Below the pieces are notes generated by a model that ran no database searches, was not told the origin of the DNA, and saw only the letters and a list, made by a program, of their open reading frames with translations. DNA of 50,398 bases, taken from contig NZ_JADCDA010000003.1 in NCBI RefSeq assembly GCF_020252405.1, positions 1-50,398 on the forward strand. The letters are read 5' to 3'. Shown piece by piece: positions 15,566-24,012 of this stretch; position 1 is the first letter of the stretch, and each line of letters opens with the position of its first letter. The stretch is from Aestuariivirga sp. Lineage in GTDB: Bacteria > Pseudomonadota > Alphaproteobacteria > Rhizobiales > Aestuariivirgaceae. A program made the position numbers and the translations under genes.

Positions 15566-16057
15566 TCAGGGCGATGGCGCACCCGGCTCCTCGGCATTGT
15601 TGAAGATGCGGTGGTAGACCACGTTGCCGGAATGAATGTCCTTCTTCCTGGCCGTTCCGGCCGGGAGTTCCAGCACCGCCCTGACGGGCTCGGTGATGCC
15701 GATGGTGTCAAGCGACTTCGGCACCGTGTTCTCGGCGATATAGGCAATCGTGCCGTCGGTCCGGATGAACAGCATGTCGAGGGGGATGTAGGTGTTCTTC
15801 ATCCACATGGAGACGGGGCGCGGGTCGCCGAAATCGAACAGCATGCCGTGGTTTTCCGGCAGGCGCTGGCGGAACATCAGCCCGCGTTCCCTGGTCATGT
15901 CGGTGTCGGCGATTTCGACGGTGAACATGGTGGCGTCGTTGTCGGTGGCGATGGTCAGCGGCTCGATCTTGGTCAGCGCCACGTCAGCCCGGAGCGGGCC
16001 GGAGGGCAGCAGCGCCAGAATGGCGCAGAGAACGAATGTCAGGGCATGGTTCCTCAT
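15566..16057 (-). CDS. Secreted DUF192 protein
   Basis: 163 residues. A signal peptide (MRNHALTFVLCAILALLP, cleavage near LRA) is followed by a DUF192 domain: ADTDMTRERGLMFRQRLPE, GMLFDFG, VSMWMKNTYIPLDMLFI and a beta-rich end with AVLELPAGTA. The family is small and widespread; biochemical function is not established. It lies 41 bp downstream of the double cold-shock gene on the same strand, an arrangement common in rhizobial genomes, and may be cotranscribed. Confidence 0.87.
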   Translation of the reverse strand: MRNHALTFVLCAILALLPSGPLRADVALTKIEPLTIATDNDATMFTVEIADTDMTRERGLMFRQRLPENHGMLFDFGDPRPVSMWMKNTYIPLDMLFIRTDGTIAYIAENTVPKSLDTIGITEPVRAVLELPAGTARKKDIHSGNVVYHRIFNNAEEPGAPSP

Positions 16058-16098
16058 GGCCCGCAGTCCTTCCCGCCCAATTGTTGCAGAACTTTGTC

Positions 16099-16680
16099 CT
16101 ACTGGGTGTGGGCCGGGCCGCCCTCAAGCGACAGGCGTACTTCCGCCGCCATCTTGCCCTTTGGCCCGTCACCGAAACGGATGTAGATCCAGCTGTCCGG
16201 CTGCAGATCGGCGATCGCCGTCCTGCGCAGCGTTTCCATGTGAATGAAGATATCCGGCTGACCCTCGCCCTCGGAGGCAAAGCCGAAGCCGCGGGCGCGG
16301 TTGAACCACTTCACCTTGGCGCGGATCCAGGCGCTGGACGGCGTGACCGCGGTGTGCGTGCGCGGGCGGCGCTCCACCGGGTTGATGGCCGTCGAAGGGT
16401 CCACCGCCAGCACGCGCAGGCACTGATAGCCCTTCTGGCGCGCCACCGCCTCGCAGACGATGCGGGTGCCTTCAAGCGGCGCGTCAAATCCGTCGCGCTT
16501 CAGACAGCTGAGATGAAGCAGCACATCCTGCATGCCGTTGTCGGGGATGATGAAGCCGTAACCCCGGCCCACATCGAACCATTTCACAAGCCCGCTCACC
16601 TGCACGATGCGGATGTTGCTGTCGGGCGAGCCGGTCTGTGGAGTTACCTGCCCGCCGTTCACTTCGCCGCTCACCGCCAT
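16099..16680 (-). CDS. Protein with two cold-shock domains
   Basis: 193 residues from ATG 16680. Domain 1 (about 28-95) has [20 protein letters not shown] and VLLHLS; domain 2 (about 122-185) has [20 protein letters not shown] and IFIHME. Both keep the aromatic RNP1 motif (GYGFI, GFGFA) and an RNP2-like strand, so both may bind single-stranded nucleic acid. Double-CSD proteins of this length are typical of alphaproteobacteria and act as RNA chaperones or anti-terminators. A leader of up to about 330 bp without a gene lies upstream, a place where cold-shock mRNAs are often regulated. Confidence 0.9.
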   Translation of the reverse strand: MAVSGEVNGGQVTPQTGSPDSNIRIVQVSGLVKWFDVGRGYGFIIPDNGMQDVLLHLSCLKRDGFDAPLEGTRIVCEAVARQKGYQCLRVLAVDPSTAINPVERRPRTHTAVTPSSAWIRAKVKWFNRARGFGFASEGEGQPDIFIHMETLRRTAIADLQPDSWIYIRFGDGPKGKMAAEVRLSLEGGPAHTQ

Positions 16681-17009
16681 GTTACCAACTCTGCCCCCGG
16701 TGCGGCTTTTCGCTCGCGCCTTGCCGCCGTTCTGCGCCAATCTGCGCAAATCCGGCGCGTTTGTACAGCCCCGCCACATGACCCGTGTGGAAAACCACAG
16801 GCAGCGCACGCAGAATTCCCAGGCTGTGGCCGGCCGACATCAGGCTCTCCCCCGCAAAAGCCTGCAATCACTGACAATTCATGCATGCCGGGGGCGGTGG
16901 GCAAGGCTCCGGCCGTGAGCGTAGTGCCGGACACGCACCGCGCCGCCGCGCGGTGCGGCGCCCCATGTGTTGCAGGCGGTGCTCAGGCTTTCGTGCGCGG
17001 CGCACCGAA
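16681..17009. other. Gene-free stretch upstream of the double cold-shock gene
   Basis: No supported gene on either strand. It holds the promoter and leader of the minus-strand cold-shock gene. A GC-rich palindromic patch, GCCGCCGCGCGGTGCGGC, lies near 16950-16967 just after the sirtuin stop codon and might terminate the sirtuin transcript. Open frames here are short and lack start signals. Confidence 0.5.
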
Positions 17010-17771
17010 TCATGCAGCGCGGATGCGGTCCATCACCGCACACAACACCGGGCCTGAGTCGGCGTGGATCACAAGATCCGCAAGACCGTCGAGCCCCGTC
17101 TCCTCGCGGTTGAGGATCACCATTGGGGTGCGGTTTTGTTTCGCCAGCACCGGGAAGCCCGCCGCCGGAAAGACCTGCAGCGATGAGCCGATGGCGATGA
17201 ACAGGTCGGCATTGAGCGTGGCGGCGCGCGCATCCGCCATTTCCTGTTCCGGCATGGCCTGGCCAAAGGAAATGGTGGCGGATTTCACGATGCCGCCGCA
17301 GGCGGTGCAGCGGGGCGGCCGGCCCGTGGCCTCAATCGTGTCCTTCACCCAGCCGATCTCGTGGCGGAGCCCGCAGGTAAGGCATTTGGCATAGGTGCCG
17401 TTGCCATGGATCTCGATGATGCGCTGCGCCGGAATGCCCGAGGCCTGGTGCAGCCCGTCGATGTTCTGGGTGATGACGGTGGCGACGTGGCCCCTCTCCG
17501 CAAGCTGCGCCACCGCGCGGTGGCTTGGCCCGGGTTCGGCCTTGCCGATCGTCTCCCGGATCATCAGGAAGCGCCGCCAGGCCTCAATCCGCGTGTCCTC
17601 GGAGGCGAGGAACTCGCTGTAGTCGATGGGCTTGTACCTCGTCCAGAAGCCGCCGGGCGAGCGGAAGTCGGGGATGCCGCATTCGGTGGATATGCCGGCC
17701 CCGGTGAACACCACCGCCCGCCTGGCGCGCTGGACCATGAAGGCCAGTTCCTCTATCTGTCCGTCATTCAC
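17010..17771 (-). CDS. cobB: NAD-dependent protein deacylase (sirtuin)
   Basis: 253 residues. FTGAGIS and [10 protein letters not shown] form the NAD-binding loop, TQNIDGLH the ribose-binding segment, HGNG the catalytic His; two CxxC pairs (CLTC and CTACGG) bind structural zinc; [13 protein letters not shown] and the C-terminal VILNREET complete the Rossmann fold. It removes acetyl or other acyl groups from lysine using NAD, for example on acyl-CoA synthetases. It is divergent from gloA with 11 bp between start codons, so the two must share regulatory sequence. Confidence 0.95.
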   Translation of the reverse strand: MNDGQIEELAFMVQRARRAVVFTGAGISTECGIPDFRSPGGFWTRYKPIDYSEFLASEDTRIEAWRRFLMIRETIGKAEPGPSHRAVAQLAERGHVATVITQNIDGLHQASGIPAQRIIEIHGNGTYAKCLTCGLRHEIGWVKDTIEATGRPPRCTACGGIVKSATISFGQAMPEQEMADARAATLNADLFIAIGSSLQVFPAAGFPVLAKQNRTPMVILNREETGLDGLADLVIHADSGPVLCAVMDRIRAA

Positions 17772-17782
17772 GAGGTGATCCC

Positions 17783-18202
17783 ATGAAATATCTCCACACC
17801 ATGATCCGCGTCTCGAACCTCGAGCAATCGCTCGACTTCTTCATCAACAAGCTCGGCTTCGTCGAGCAGCGCCGCCACGAGAACGAGAAGGGCCGCTTTA
17901 CGCTGGTTTTCGTCGCCGCCCCCGAAAGCCCCGATGCGCCGGTCGAGCTGACCTATAACTGGGACCCGGAAGTCTATACCGGCGGCCGGAACTTCGGCCA
18001 CCTCGCGCTTGGCGTCGACAATATCTACGATTATTGCGCCAATCTCCAGACGCACGGCATCACCATCAACCGGCCGCCGCGCGATGGCCGCATGGCTTTC
18101 ATCCGCACGCCTGACGGCATCTCGATCGAACTCCTCCAGAAGGGCGAGGCGCTGCCGGTGGCCGAGCCTTGGAGCTCCATGCCGAATACGGGAACATGGT
18201 AG
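17783..18202 (+). CDS. gloA: Lactoylglutathione lyase (glyoxalase I)
   Basis: 139 residues, two betaalphabetabetabeta motifs. [20 protein letters not shown] opens the first with metal ligand His5; [22 protein letters not shown] and GISIELLQ carry the remaining Glu, His and Glu ligands. Length and ligands match short GloA, which isomerises the methylglyoxal-glutathione hemithioacetal to S-lactoylglutathione. Glutathione dependence is usual in this group. Adjacent divergent cobB; convergent with the cupin gene, five bases apart. Confidence 0.94.
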   Translation: MKYLHTMIRVSNLEQSLDFFINKLGFVEQRRHENEKGRFTLVFVAAPESPDAPVELTYNWDPEVYTGGRNFGHLALGVDNIYDYCANLQTHGITINRPPRDGRMAFIRTPDGISIELLQKGEALPVAEPWSSMPNTGTW

Positions 18203-18206
18203 AGGG

Positions 18207-18584
18207 TCACCACACGCCGTCCACCTCATAGGCCTCGTCCATTCCCGGCCAGGGCGGCATCGTCACGCCGACGCAGTGCAGCGGCCCCGCGCCGTCATTT
18301 CTGAACTGGAAATGCGCACCGACCGGAATCGAGACCGAAATCCCCGCCCGCAGCTCCGCCGTCACTTCCATGTCGCCGAGCTTTCGCCACATGCGGCCCT
18401 GCCCATGGGTGACGAGCCACACCTCCTCCACCGTCCGATGCGCAACGGCTTTGGAGACAGCGCCCGGCGGCAGTGTGAACTGCGCCATGGACCCGCGCGA
18501 GGTGGCGGCGAGGATCCGCACCTCGGACCCGTCGGGTGCCGTGGCGTCGGGGTGGCGCGGGCGTTCGCGCGTCTGGAGGCTCAT
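18207..18584 (-). CDS. Small cupin-domain protein
   Basis: 125 residues with a single cupin barrel. The first motif is seen in AVAHRTVEEVWLVTHGQGRMW (His/Glu candidates for metal), the second in SIPVGAHFQFRNDG. The first-motif spacing is loose and one His of the standard HxH is missing, so metal binding is unsure. Its start overlaps the SDR stop by four bases (ATGA), so it is coupled to that dehydrogenase and might bind or isomerise the same substrate. Function not known. Confidence 0.75.
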   Translation of the reverse strand: MSLQTRERPRHPDATAPDGSEVRILAATSRGSMAQFTLPPGAVSKAVAHRTVEEVWLVTHGQGRMWRKLGDMEVTAELRAGISVSIPVGAHFQFRNDGAGPLHCVGVTMPPWPGMDEAYEVDGVW

Positions 18585-19327
18585 GCCATCAGCTGCCCGC
18601 CATTGACCTCGATCACCTGCCCGGTCACGTAGCCCGACGCCTCATCGCTGGCGAGATAGAGGAAGGCGCCGGCGCAATCCTGCGCCACGCCCAGCCGCTG
18701 CATGGGAATGGTCTTGCGCGTCGCCTCGCGCTTGGCCTCGTCCGAGAAGCGGTCGTGGAAGGCGGTATGGATCGTGCCCGGCGACACGCAGTTGACGCGC
18801 ACGCCATGGACCACGAGTTCCTTCGCCAGCGTCTTGGAGAAGGCGGAGACGAAGGCCTTGGCCCCGCCATAAACCGCCCCGCCCGGGCTCGAGCCGGTGC
18901 GTGCCGCGATCGACGTGACATTGATGATGTTGCCCGAGCCCTGCTGCTTCATCAGTTTCGCGGCGATGCGGCAGCAATGGATGAGCTGGCGGCAGTTGAG
19001 GTCGAACACCCTGTCGATGAACTCGTCCCCGAGGTCGGTCACCGCCACGCGGCCCACCAGGCTTCCGGCATTGTTGACCAGAACGTCGATGCGGCCGAAG
19101 CGGGCGAGCGCCGCGTCGATGAGCTTTTCCGGCGCGCCCTTCGCCGTGAGGTCAAGCTGCAGCGTGGCGATGCCGGCCTTCCCGATCTCGCCGAGTTCCG
19201 GCCCGCCGCCCAGATATTGCGCGAAGACTTTCGAGCCCGCCGCGGCGAAGGCAAGCGAGGCCGCGCCGCCGATGCCGGTGACGCCGCCCGTCACCACCAC
19301 AACCTTGCCCTTCAGATCGTCGAACAT
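18581..19327 (-). CDS. Short-chain dehydrogenase/reductase
   Basis: 248 residues from ATG 19327, chosen because AAAGGAGC lies six bases upstream. Cofactor motif TGGVTGIGG, NNAGS, catalytic Ser in VTSIAARTG, Tyr/Lys in YGGAK, and the C-terminal VIEVNGGQLMA define a classical SDR. The Asp at the end of beta-2 is not evident, so NADP is possible. Such enzymes oxidise secondary alcohols or reduce ketones of sugars, acyl chains or steroids; substrate unknown. Heads a two-gene operon with the cupin protein. An upstream in-frame extension to 19393 is in the repeat and is rejected. Confidence 0.9.
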   Translation of the reverse strand: MFDDLKGKVVVVTGGVTGIGGAASLAFAAAGSKVFAQYLGGGPELGEIGKAGIATLQLDLTAKGAPEKLIDAALARFGRIDVLVNNAGSLVGRVAVTDLGDEFIDRVFDLNCRQLIHCCRIAAKLMKQQGSGNIINVTSIAARTGSSPGGAVYGGAKAFVSAFSKTLAKELVVHGVRVNCVSPGTIHTAFHDRFSDEAKREATRKTIPMQRLGVAQDCAGAFLYLASDEASGYVTGQVIEVNGGQLMA

Positions 19328-19359
19328 GGAAGCTCCTTTATCGTGGCGCGGCTCGATAG

Positions 19360-19450
19360 GGTTTCGATCAGAGCGGATCGAAACCTTATCCATCTATTTT
19401 AACGTATTTTCCACGGTCAACCGGTTTCCACGTGACCGGAAAATGCTTCA
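19360..19450. repeat. Mosaic palindromic repeat, copy 5 (modules C-like and D)
   Basis: A perfect hairpin GGTTTCGATC-AGAGCG-GATCGAAACC (19360-19385) is followed by reverse module D, CGTATTTTCCACGGTCAACCGG to GTGACCGGAAAATGCTTCA, ending in the stop codon of the minus-strand gene at 19448. Confidence 0.85.
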
Positions 19451-19876
19451 AGGGGCTGTGGCCGAGATTTCGCGCAGGCGGGCCACCCCGCTCCTGCCGT
19501 CGTCGCGCACCCATTTGATCTTGTTGCCTGACAGCTTGGTGACCGTGAAGCAGAAGGTCTTGCCGCCATACCATTGCTGCCACTTCTGGCACAGCCTTTC
19601 GCCCGCCACCCACCAGCGGCCACGGTCCTTCGGCGTCATGTATTTGCCAAGACCAGCCGCCTCGCCCGAGCCGTCGACCACGCCGCCTGCGCGGTAGGTG
19701 AGCGGAATCTCCCCACCCAGCGGCGCCGCGAGATAAACGCGCTTGCCGCTTATGAAGGACTGGAGTTCGGCGCCGGCCAGCTTCCCAGCCGCGGCCGGCG
19801 CCGCAAGCAGGGCCAGCGCCAGACCAGCGGGCAAGAACCGCAGACCCGCGGCGCGCGTAAAGCGCATGATTTGCAT
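19448..19876 (-). CDS. Secreted protein of unknown function, DUF995-like
   Basis: About 142 residues. A signal peptide (FTRAAGLRFLPAGLALALLAAPAAAG) precedes a small domain with SFISGKRVYLAAPLGG, YMTPKDRGRWWVAGERLCQKWQQWYGG and CFTVTKLSGNKIKWVRDDG. The order, a glycine-rich strand, a Trp-rich centre and two cysteines, resembles rhizobial secreted proteins of the DUF995 kind; this is a weak resemblance. Start choice is open: a TTG at 19882 has GGAGA five bases upstream; ATG at 19876 or 19867 are alternatives. Its TGA is part of repeat copy 5. Confidence 0.55.
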   Translation of the reverse strand: MQIMRFTRAAGLRFLPAGLALALLAAPAAAGKLAGAELQSFISGKRVYLAAPLGGEIPLTYRAGGVVDGSGEAAGLGKYMTPKDRGRWWVAGERLCQKWQQWYGGKTFCFTVTKLSGNKIKWVRDDGRSGVARLREISATAP

Positions 19877-19938
19877 TCTCAAAACAGTCTCCCTGAAACC
19901 GACCTTGCTCCTACGCAGAACAGCCTCAGCCAGACCGC

Positions 19939-20514
19939 ATGCACGCCTTCACAGCCCTGTTTCAGTTCCTCGCCTTCGACGCCGCCTGGGTTTCCGCCGT
20001 GGCTGGCGGCGCTGTCGGCTGGCCGGTGATCGGCGGCCTTCCCGCCCTTGGCGTGCTGGCTTTTCACCTTTTCGTGAGCCGGGCGGTGATCTGGGCGGAG
20101 CTGCGCGCCGTGCTGGCCATCGCCCTGTTCGGCATCCTGCTGGAGACGGGCTTCATGGGGGCAGGGCTTGTCACCTTCGCCGGCACGCCGGTGCTGGGCG
20201 TGCTGCCGCCCATCTGGGTCTGGGCACTGTGGCTGGGCTTCGCCAGCCTGCCCAATGGCAGCCTCGGCTGGCTCATGGGCCGTCCCGGGCTGCAGGCGCT
20301 GCTGGGCCTGGCCTTCGGTCCGCTGGCCTATTGGACAGGCGCCAGGATGGGAGCCGCGGAAATGCCGCCGCCCGGGTCGCTGGCGTTGATCGGGCTCGCC
20401 TGGGCGCTGGCCTTCCCCGCCATTATGGGGCTGGCGCAGGCCATCTCGCCGCGGTCTTCCGCAAGAGGAGTCGATCCCGATCATGCATCAGGCGACAGTC
20501 TGCCGGGCAAGTGA
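19939..20514 (+). CDS. DUF2878 membrane protein
   Basis: 191 residues with five or six membrane segments. FDAAWVSAVAGGAVGWPVIG, an internal HLFVSRAV, PIWVWALWLGFA and the GPLAYWTGARMGA loop match the DUF2878 family, found in many proteobacteria near cyclopropane-fatty-acid and photolyase genes. Function unknown. It starts 62 bp from the divergent secreted protein. The last 20 residues are polar. Confidence 0.78.
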   Translation: MHAFTALFQFLAFDAAWVSAVAGGAVGWPVIGGLPALGVLAFHLFVSRAVIWAELRAVLAIALFGILLETGFMGAGLVTFAGTPVLGVLPPIWVWALWLGFASLPNGSLGWLMGRPGLQALLGLAFGPLAYWTGARMGAAEMPPPGSLALIGLAWALAFPAIMGLAQAISPRSSARGVDPDHASGDSLPGK

Positions 20515-20629
20515 ACCGGCCCGACGGATGGAGGGACCCGCCCGGCCTTGAATTTTGCCTCCGCCCCGGCGCTCTGCCGCCTGCGCACGGCCCCACCCAT
20601 GCGCCGCCGGCACAACAGCGTGATCGGCC

Positions 20630-20870
20630 AGAGTGGAACCCGCTTTTGCGATAAGGGCATGCTCAAGCTATTGATCTGGCGCATGTTCTTTTCGTTCAGG
20701 CGATTCCGCCTGATCGGCCCATGCACCGGCCGGGGCCTAGGCGGCGGCGTGGGCGATGCTCGCGGTGCCAGAGCAGGTTTCGGTTCAGTGGACTCGAAAC
20801 CTGCTCCATCTCTTTGCTTGGTCGCATTTTCGACGGTCACCCGGTGGCCATTTGACCTGAAAATGCTTTA
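20630..20870. repeat. Mosaic palindromic repeat, copy 6 (modules B, A, C, D)
   Basis: The longest copy carries all four modules in one orientation: B (GAGTGGAACCCGCTTTTGCG to GGCATGCTC), A (GCGCATGTTCTTTTCGTTCA to GATCGGCCCATGC), C (AGAGCAGGTTTCGGTTCAGT to CTCGAAACCTGCTC) and D (GCATTTTCGACGGTCACCC to TTTGACCTGAAAATGC). It fills the space between the convergent DUF2878 and holin-like genes. Confidence 0.9.
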
Positions 20871-20908
20871 TTGGCGGCATCCGCAGTTTCGGCCTCCCGC
20901 CGCAGGCG

Positions 20909-21358
20909 TCAGGCCTTGTCTTTGCGGCGCTTGGCCATGGCGCCGATGATGGTGGAGATCGCCGGCAGCAGGAGCCCCGCCACCGACCCGCCGCCGAGGC
21001 CTCCCATCAGCGGCGCGGAGCGGATTTCGGTTTCGATCGAGTCCGCCGCCATGTTGCGGATTTCTTCCGCCAGCGCCATTTCGGGGCCGGGCTTGACGAA
21101 GGCGGCGATCGCCAGCGCCGCCGCCGCGAGCGCGAGGTTGATCAGGCCCAGGCCCGCAGGCGTCCACACCGGTCCCCACAGCGGGGAGAGCCAGACGAAA
21201 AGCCCCATGTTGATGAACACGAACCCCAGCCCCGCGAAGAGCAGCGCGAAGCCCAGGAAGGCCGAGCGCTTCATGGCGAAAGCGAGCCTGGCCTGCACCA
21301 GCAGCACTTCGCCGCGCAGGATAAGGCGGATGTGGCGGGAAAAGCTGTTCAGGTTCAT
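20909..21358 (-). CDS. Holin-superfamily-like membrane protein (YqjE type)
   Basis: 149 residues. The N-terminal amphipathic part (RHIRLILRGEVLLVQARLAF) is followed by two close membrane hairpins (FLGFALLFAGLGFVFINMGLF and GLGLINLALAAAALAIAAFV), then a soluble Glu-rich helix and a weak third segment. This matches the putative actinobacterial-type holin/YqjE family of stress membrane proteins, not a phage lysis gene: no phage gene is nearby. It follows the DUF883-like gene by 12 bp, the same pairing as elaB/yqjD-yqjE in enterobacteria, so an operon is likely. Confidence 0.72.
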   Translation of the reverse strand: MNLNSFSRHIRLILRGEVLLVQARLAFAMKRSAFLGFALLFAGLGFVFINMGLFVWLSPLWGPVWTPAGLGLINLALAAAALAIAAFVKPGPEMALAEEIRNMAADSIETEIRSAPLMGGLGGGSVAGLLLPAISTIIGAMAKRRKDKA

Positions 21359-21370
21359 AGCCCGTTTTCC

Positions 21371-21622
21371 CTAATGCGCGGTGAGGCGGCCGATGACGAT
21401 GCCGAGCGCCAGTGCGCCCGCGACAGTGGCCACCGGATGTTCCGCGATGGTTTCTTCCGCGTTCTCCAGCATGTCCTGAACGAGGCGGTTGAGATCCGCG
21501 ATCTGCTCGTTAAGGCCGCCTTGCGCCGCCTCGCCGCCGGGCGGGTTTTGCGCCGCGCGCAGCTTCGCCAGCTCGGCCCTGATCTCGTCGAGTTCGGTCC
21601 GCAGCGTCTTGCCCAGCGCCAT
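21371..21622 (-). CDS. DUF883/ElaB-like membrane-anchored protein
   Basis: 83 residues. A long N-terminal helix/coiled coil (RTELDEIRAELAKLRAAQ, then LNEQIADLNRLVQDMLENAEE) ends in one C-terminal membrane helix (HPVATVAGALALGIVIGRL), the layout of ElaB/YqjD/DUF883 proteins, which in E. coli are tail-anchored and bind ribosomes in stationary phase. Cotranscribed with the holin-like gene downstream. Upstream (21623-21857) is an AT-richer promoter stretch with AACACGTTAACACGT. Confidence 0.72.
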   Translation of the reverse strand: MALGKTLRTELDEIRAELAKLRAAQNPPGGEAAQGGLNEQIADLNRLVQDMLENAEETIAEHPVATVAGALALGIVIGRLTAH

Positions 21623-21857
21623 GCCAAGAGCCTCCTTGCCCGTCCCGCCGCGTGGTAAGCGAATAAAGAATGTGCGGCGGGAAACTTCCGCGCTGCGATT
21701 GTAAACACGTTAACACGTCTGTGGAAATCTGAACAGCATTGCAGGTGGCGGCCCTACGGGGCCGAGGCATCACGCCGCCCCGCCCGCCGGAAGGTTCCGG
21801 CATCCCTCCCCTCGTCCATCGTGCGGGCCCGCCCGCCAACGACTTTTCAGGACTGCC

Positions 21858-22226
21858 ATGACAGCGCATGCTCTCACGGACTCCCGCCCCCCATCCGCAC
21901 CTCCCGAAGTGTGGGACGTGCAACGCCTGGCCAGCCTCCTCGCGGATGTCGGCGAGGCGGGCCTGCGCGATGTCCTGCGCCTGTTCATGGCCGATCTGCC
22001 CTATCTGCTGTCGCAATTCGAGGCCGGTCAGGCGGCGGAAGACGCGGACGCGGCGGACGCCGTGCTGGCGGTGGTGCTCGATTCCGCAGAGACGCTGGGG
22101 CTCGCGGCGCTGGCCGCGCGGGTGCGCGGACTGCGGGCTGCTCCGCTCGCGCCGGATGGTCCGCGTCTTCTCGCCTCGGAGGCGGCGCGCATCCGCTTCG
22201 TTCCCTCACTCAAGCATGCTTCATAA
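21858..22226 (+). CDS. Degenerate Hpt-like protein lacking the phospho-His
   Basis: 122 residues. After a Pro-rich leader, LASLLADVGEAGLRDVLRLF, MADLPYLLSQFEAG and the segment DAVLAVVLDSAETLGLAALA match the helical Hpt bundle in which the active helix normally reads AHxLKGSAxxLG. Here the His position is Val and the LysGly pair is missing, while the following SAETLG is kept. So the fold may survive, but it cannot accept phosphate at the usual place. The gene ends 10 bp before a receiver-HD-GYP gene on the same strand, whose own phospho-Asp is also missing. The Hpt identification rests on pattern reading and should be checked by profile search. Confidence 0.6.
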   Translation: MTAHALTDSRPPSAPPEVWDVQRLASLLADVGEAGLRDVLRLFMADLPYLLSQFEAGQAAEDADAADAVLAVVLDSAETLGLAALAARVRGLRAAPLAPDGPRLLASEAARIRFVPSLKHAS

Positions 22227-22236
22227 GGATTATCCG

Positions 22237-23289
22237 ATGAGCGCCCGACTCTCCGTCCTGATCGTCGATGACAACCGCACCAGCCTCGCCCTCATGGACA
22301 TGCTGGTGCGCAAGCTGCCCGATTGCTCCACGCTGCTGCAGACCGATGCCCAGCTGCTGCTCGCCAGCCTGGGGCGTATCGACTATGACGTGGCGGTTGT
22401 GGCAAGCCGCATGGCGCAGCTGGACGGCATCGCGCTTGCGCAGCGCCTGATGGACGATCCGCGCCTCCACGACAAGCCCATCCTGCTCACCGCCGATGAG
22501 CCGGATGGGGCTCTGCGTACGCGGGCCGCCGAAGCGGGCATTGCCGAAGTTCTGGGAAAGCCCATCAACCCGGTCGAATTCCGCGCCCGCATCCAGAGTC
22601 TTGCGCGCCCCCGCCATGCCGCGCAGGCCGAGGCGGAATGGAACGACCCCGCCGCAGCCTCCCAGATCAGCGCGCGCGAGGAGGAATATCTGGCAACTCT
22701 GGTGAAAGTTGCGTGCTGCCGGGATTTGGAGTCGCCGATGCACGGCCAGCGCATGGCCCGCTATTGCGCCATCCTCGCGCATAATCTGGGCATGCCCGGG
22801 GAGTTCTGCCACGATATCCGCCACGCGGCGCCGCTGCACGACATCGGCAAGGCGGGCCTGAGCGATGCACTGCTGCGCAAGGCGGGTTTCCTGTCACCCG
22901 AGGAGCGCAAGGCGATGGAGGAGCACACCCGCATCGGCCACGGCCTGCTCAAGGGCAGCCGGTCGCGCGTGTTCCGCATGGCGGCCGAAATTGCCCTCTC
23001 GCATCACGAGCGCTGGGATGGTTCGGGCTATCCGCAGCGGCTTCGAGCCGAGCGGATTCCGCTCGTCGGCCGCATCGCAGCCGTGGCCGACGTGTTCGAC
23101 GCGCTGACCAGCGTGCGTTCCTACAAGGCCGCATGGTCGGTCACCAACGCCTTCACCTATCTCCATGACAACGCCGGCGAACAGTTCGACCCCGCCTGTG
23201 TTGCCGCCTTCGAAAGCGCCCGGGACGAGATTGCCCAGGTCATGCGATGCATGCCAGACTCTGAAGACGACGCCGCCGACGCGGCTTAG
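22237..23289 (+). CDS. HD-GYP cyclic-di-GMP phosphodiesterase with pseudo-receiver domain
   Basis: 350 residues from ATG 22237 (AAGGAT seven bases upstream). The N-terminal receiver (about 5-125) keeps IVDDN (Asp11, Asp12), the Thr in LLTADE and the Lys in LGKPIN, but the phosphoacceptor position after YDVAVV is Ala56 (ASRM in place of the usual DxxM). The HD-GYP domain (about 150-330) is intact: HGQRMARY, LHDIGK, EHTRIGHGLL, LSHHERWDGSGYP and ADVFDALTS. It should hydrolyse c-di-GMP, with control by protein contact rather than by phosphorylation. Preceded 10 bp upstream by the degenerate Hpt gene; its TAG stop is joined directly to repeat copy 7. Confidence 0.9.
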   Translation: MSARLSVLIVDDNRTSLALMDMLVRKLPDCSTLLQTDAQLLLASLGRIDYDVAVVASRMAQLDGIALAQRLMDDPRLHDKPILLTADEPDGALRTRAAEAGIAEVLGKPINPVEFRARIQSLARPRHAAQAEAEWNDPAAASQISAREEEYLATLVKVACCRDLESPMHGQRMARYCAILAHNLGMPGEFCHDIRHAAPLHDIGKAGLSDALLRKAGFLSPEERKAMEEHTRIGHGLLKGSRSRVFRMAAEIALSHHERWDGSGYPQRLRAERIPLVGRIAAVADVFDALTSVRSYKAAWSVTNAFTYLHDNAGEQFDPACVAAFESARDEIAQVMRCMPDSEDDAADAA

Positions 23290-23393
23290 CGCATGTTCCG
23301 ATCCGGTGGAACCGCGTGGTGGGAACATGCGCCAGATCAAAAACTTGAGCATGATCTTATCGCAAAGCCGGCTCCATTATTGCGGATACTCTG
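23287..23393. repeat. Mosaic palindromic repeat, copy 7 (modules A and B)
   Basis: Module A begins at the TAG stop codon of the HD-GYP gene (TAGCGCATGTTCCGATCC to GGAACATGCG) and is followed by module B (GAGCATGATCTTATCGCAAA to TTATTGCGGATACTCTGG), somewhat degenerate. Confidence 0.85.
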
Positions 23394-23582
23394 GCCGGCG
23401 CGGCTCGCCCCCGGGGTGGGTCTGGCGCGACACTCATTGCGCCGGTGCATGGAAGGGCGAGCGCGCGCTCACCCGCGGACTTCTGCCCGCCACTGGCGAA
23501 TAACCATTTTTTGAATATTCTTCCACGGCGGTTGTGCTAGTCTGATCCGCGTCGATTAAGCAATCCACGTGAGAGAACACCC

Positions 23583-23933
23583 ATGCTCAGATCCTTGATG
23601 CGCGTCTGCGTTATCGCCGCCGCCTTCCTGGCCCTTACGGCCATCGCGACACCCGAACTGGTGACGCAGGCCGAAGCCTCCGCCTCGCGAGCGCGCAGCA
23701 ACCAGTGTTCGCAGCAGGCCCGCCGCCATGCCGACCGCAACACGCGGCGCACCACCGCCACGGGTGCGGCGGGTGGCGCTGCCATTGGCGCCATCGCCAG
23801 CGGCAGCCGCCGCAACACAGGCCGCAATGCCGGGCGCGGTGCGCTGATCGGCGGCGGCGCGGGGCTGCTCGCTTCCACCAGCCGCTGGAACGCCTATTAC
23901 AATTATTCGTTTCGCAACTGCATGGCGCGGTAG
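23583..23933 (+). CDS. Secreted glycine-zipper protein (paralogue)
   Basis: 116 residues. A signal peptide (CVIAAAFLALTAIATPELV, cleavage near AEA) is followed by a basic Cys-containing region (RSNQCSQQARRHADR), a Gly zipper (GAAGGAAIGAIAS, GRGALIGGGAGLLAS) and the tail TSRWNAYYNYSFRNCMAR. The tail RWNxxY...C and the paired cysteines match the gene at 3575-3919, so the two are distant paralogues despite little identity in between. Probably periplasmic or outer-membrane associated; function unknown. Confidence 0.75.
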   Translation: MLRSLMRVCVIAAAFLALTAIATPELVTQAEASASRARSNQCSQQARRHADRNTRRTTATGAAGGAAIGAIASGSRRNTGRNAGRGALIGGGAGLLASTSRWNAYYNYSFRNCMAR

Positions 23934-24012
23934 CAGCTGGTGGTGCGCCGGGCATCCACCACAATTATGCCTGGCTCCGTCACAACGCTGTCCATCGAGA
24001 TCGGTTGGCCGG

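Noticed and set aside
20909-21358. Prophage remnant because of a holin-like protein
   Set aside because: The pair with a DUF883-like gene is a chromosomal stress-membrane arrangement; no other phage gene is near.
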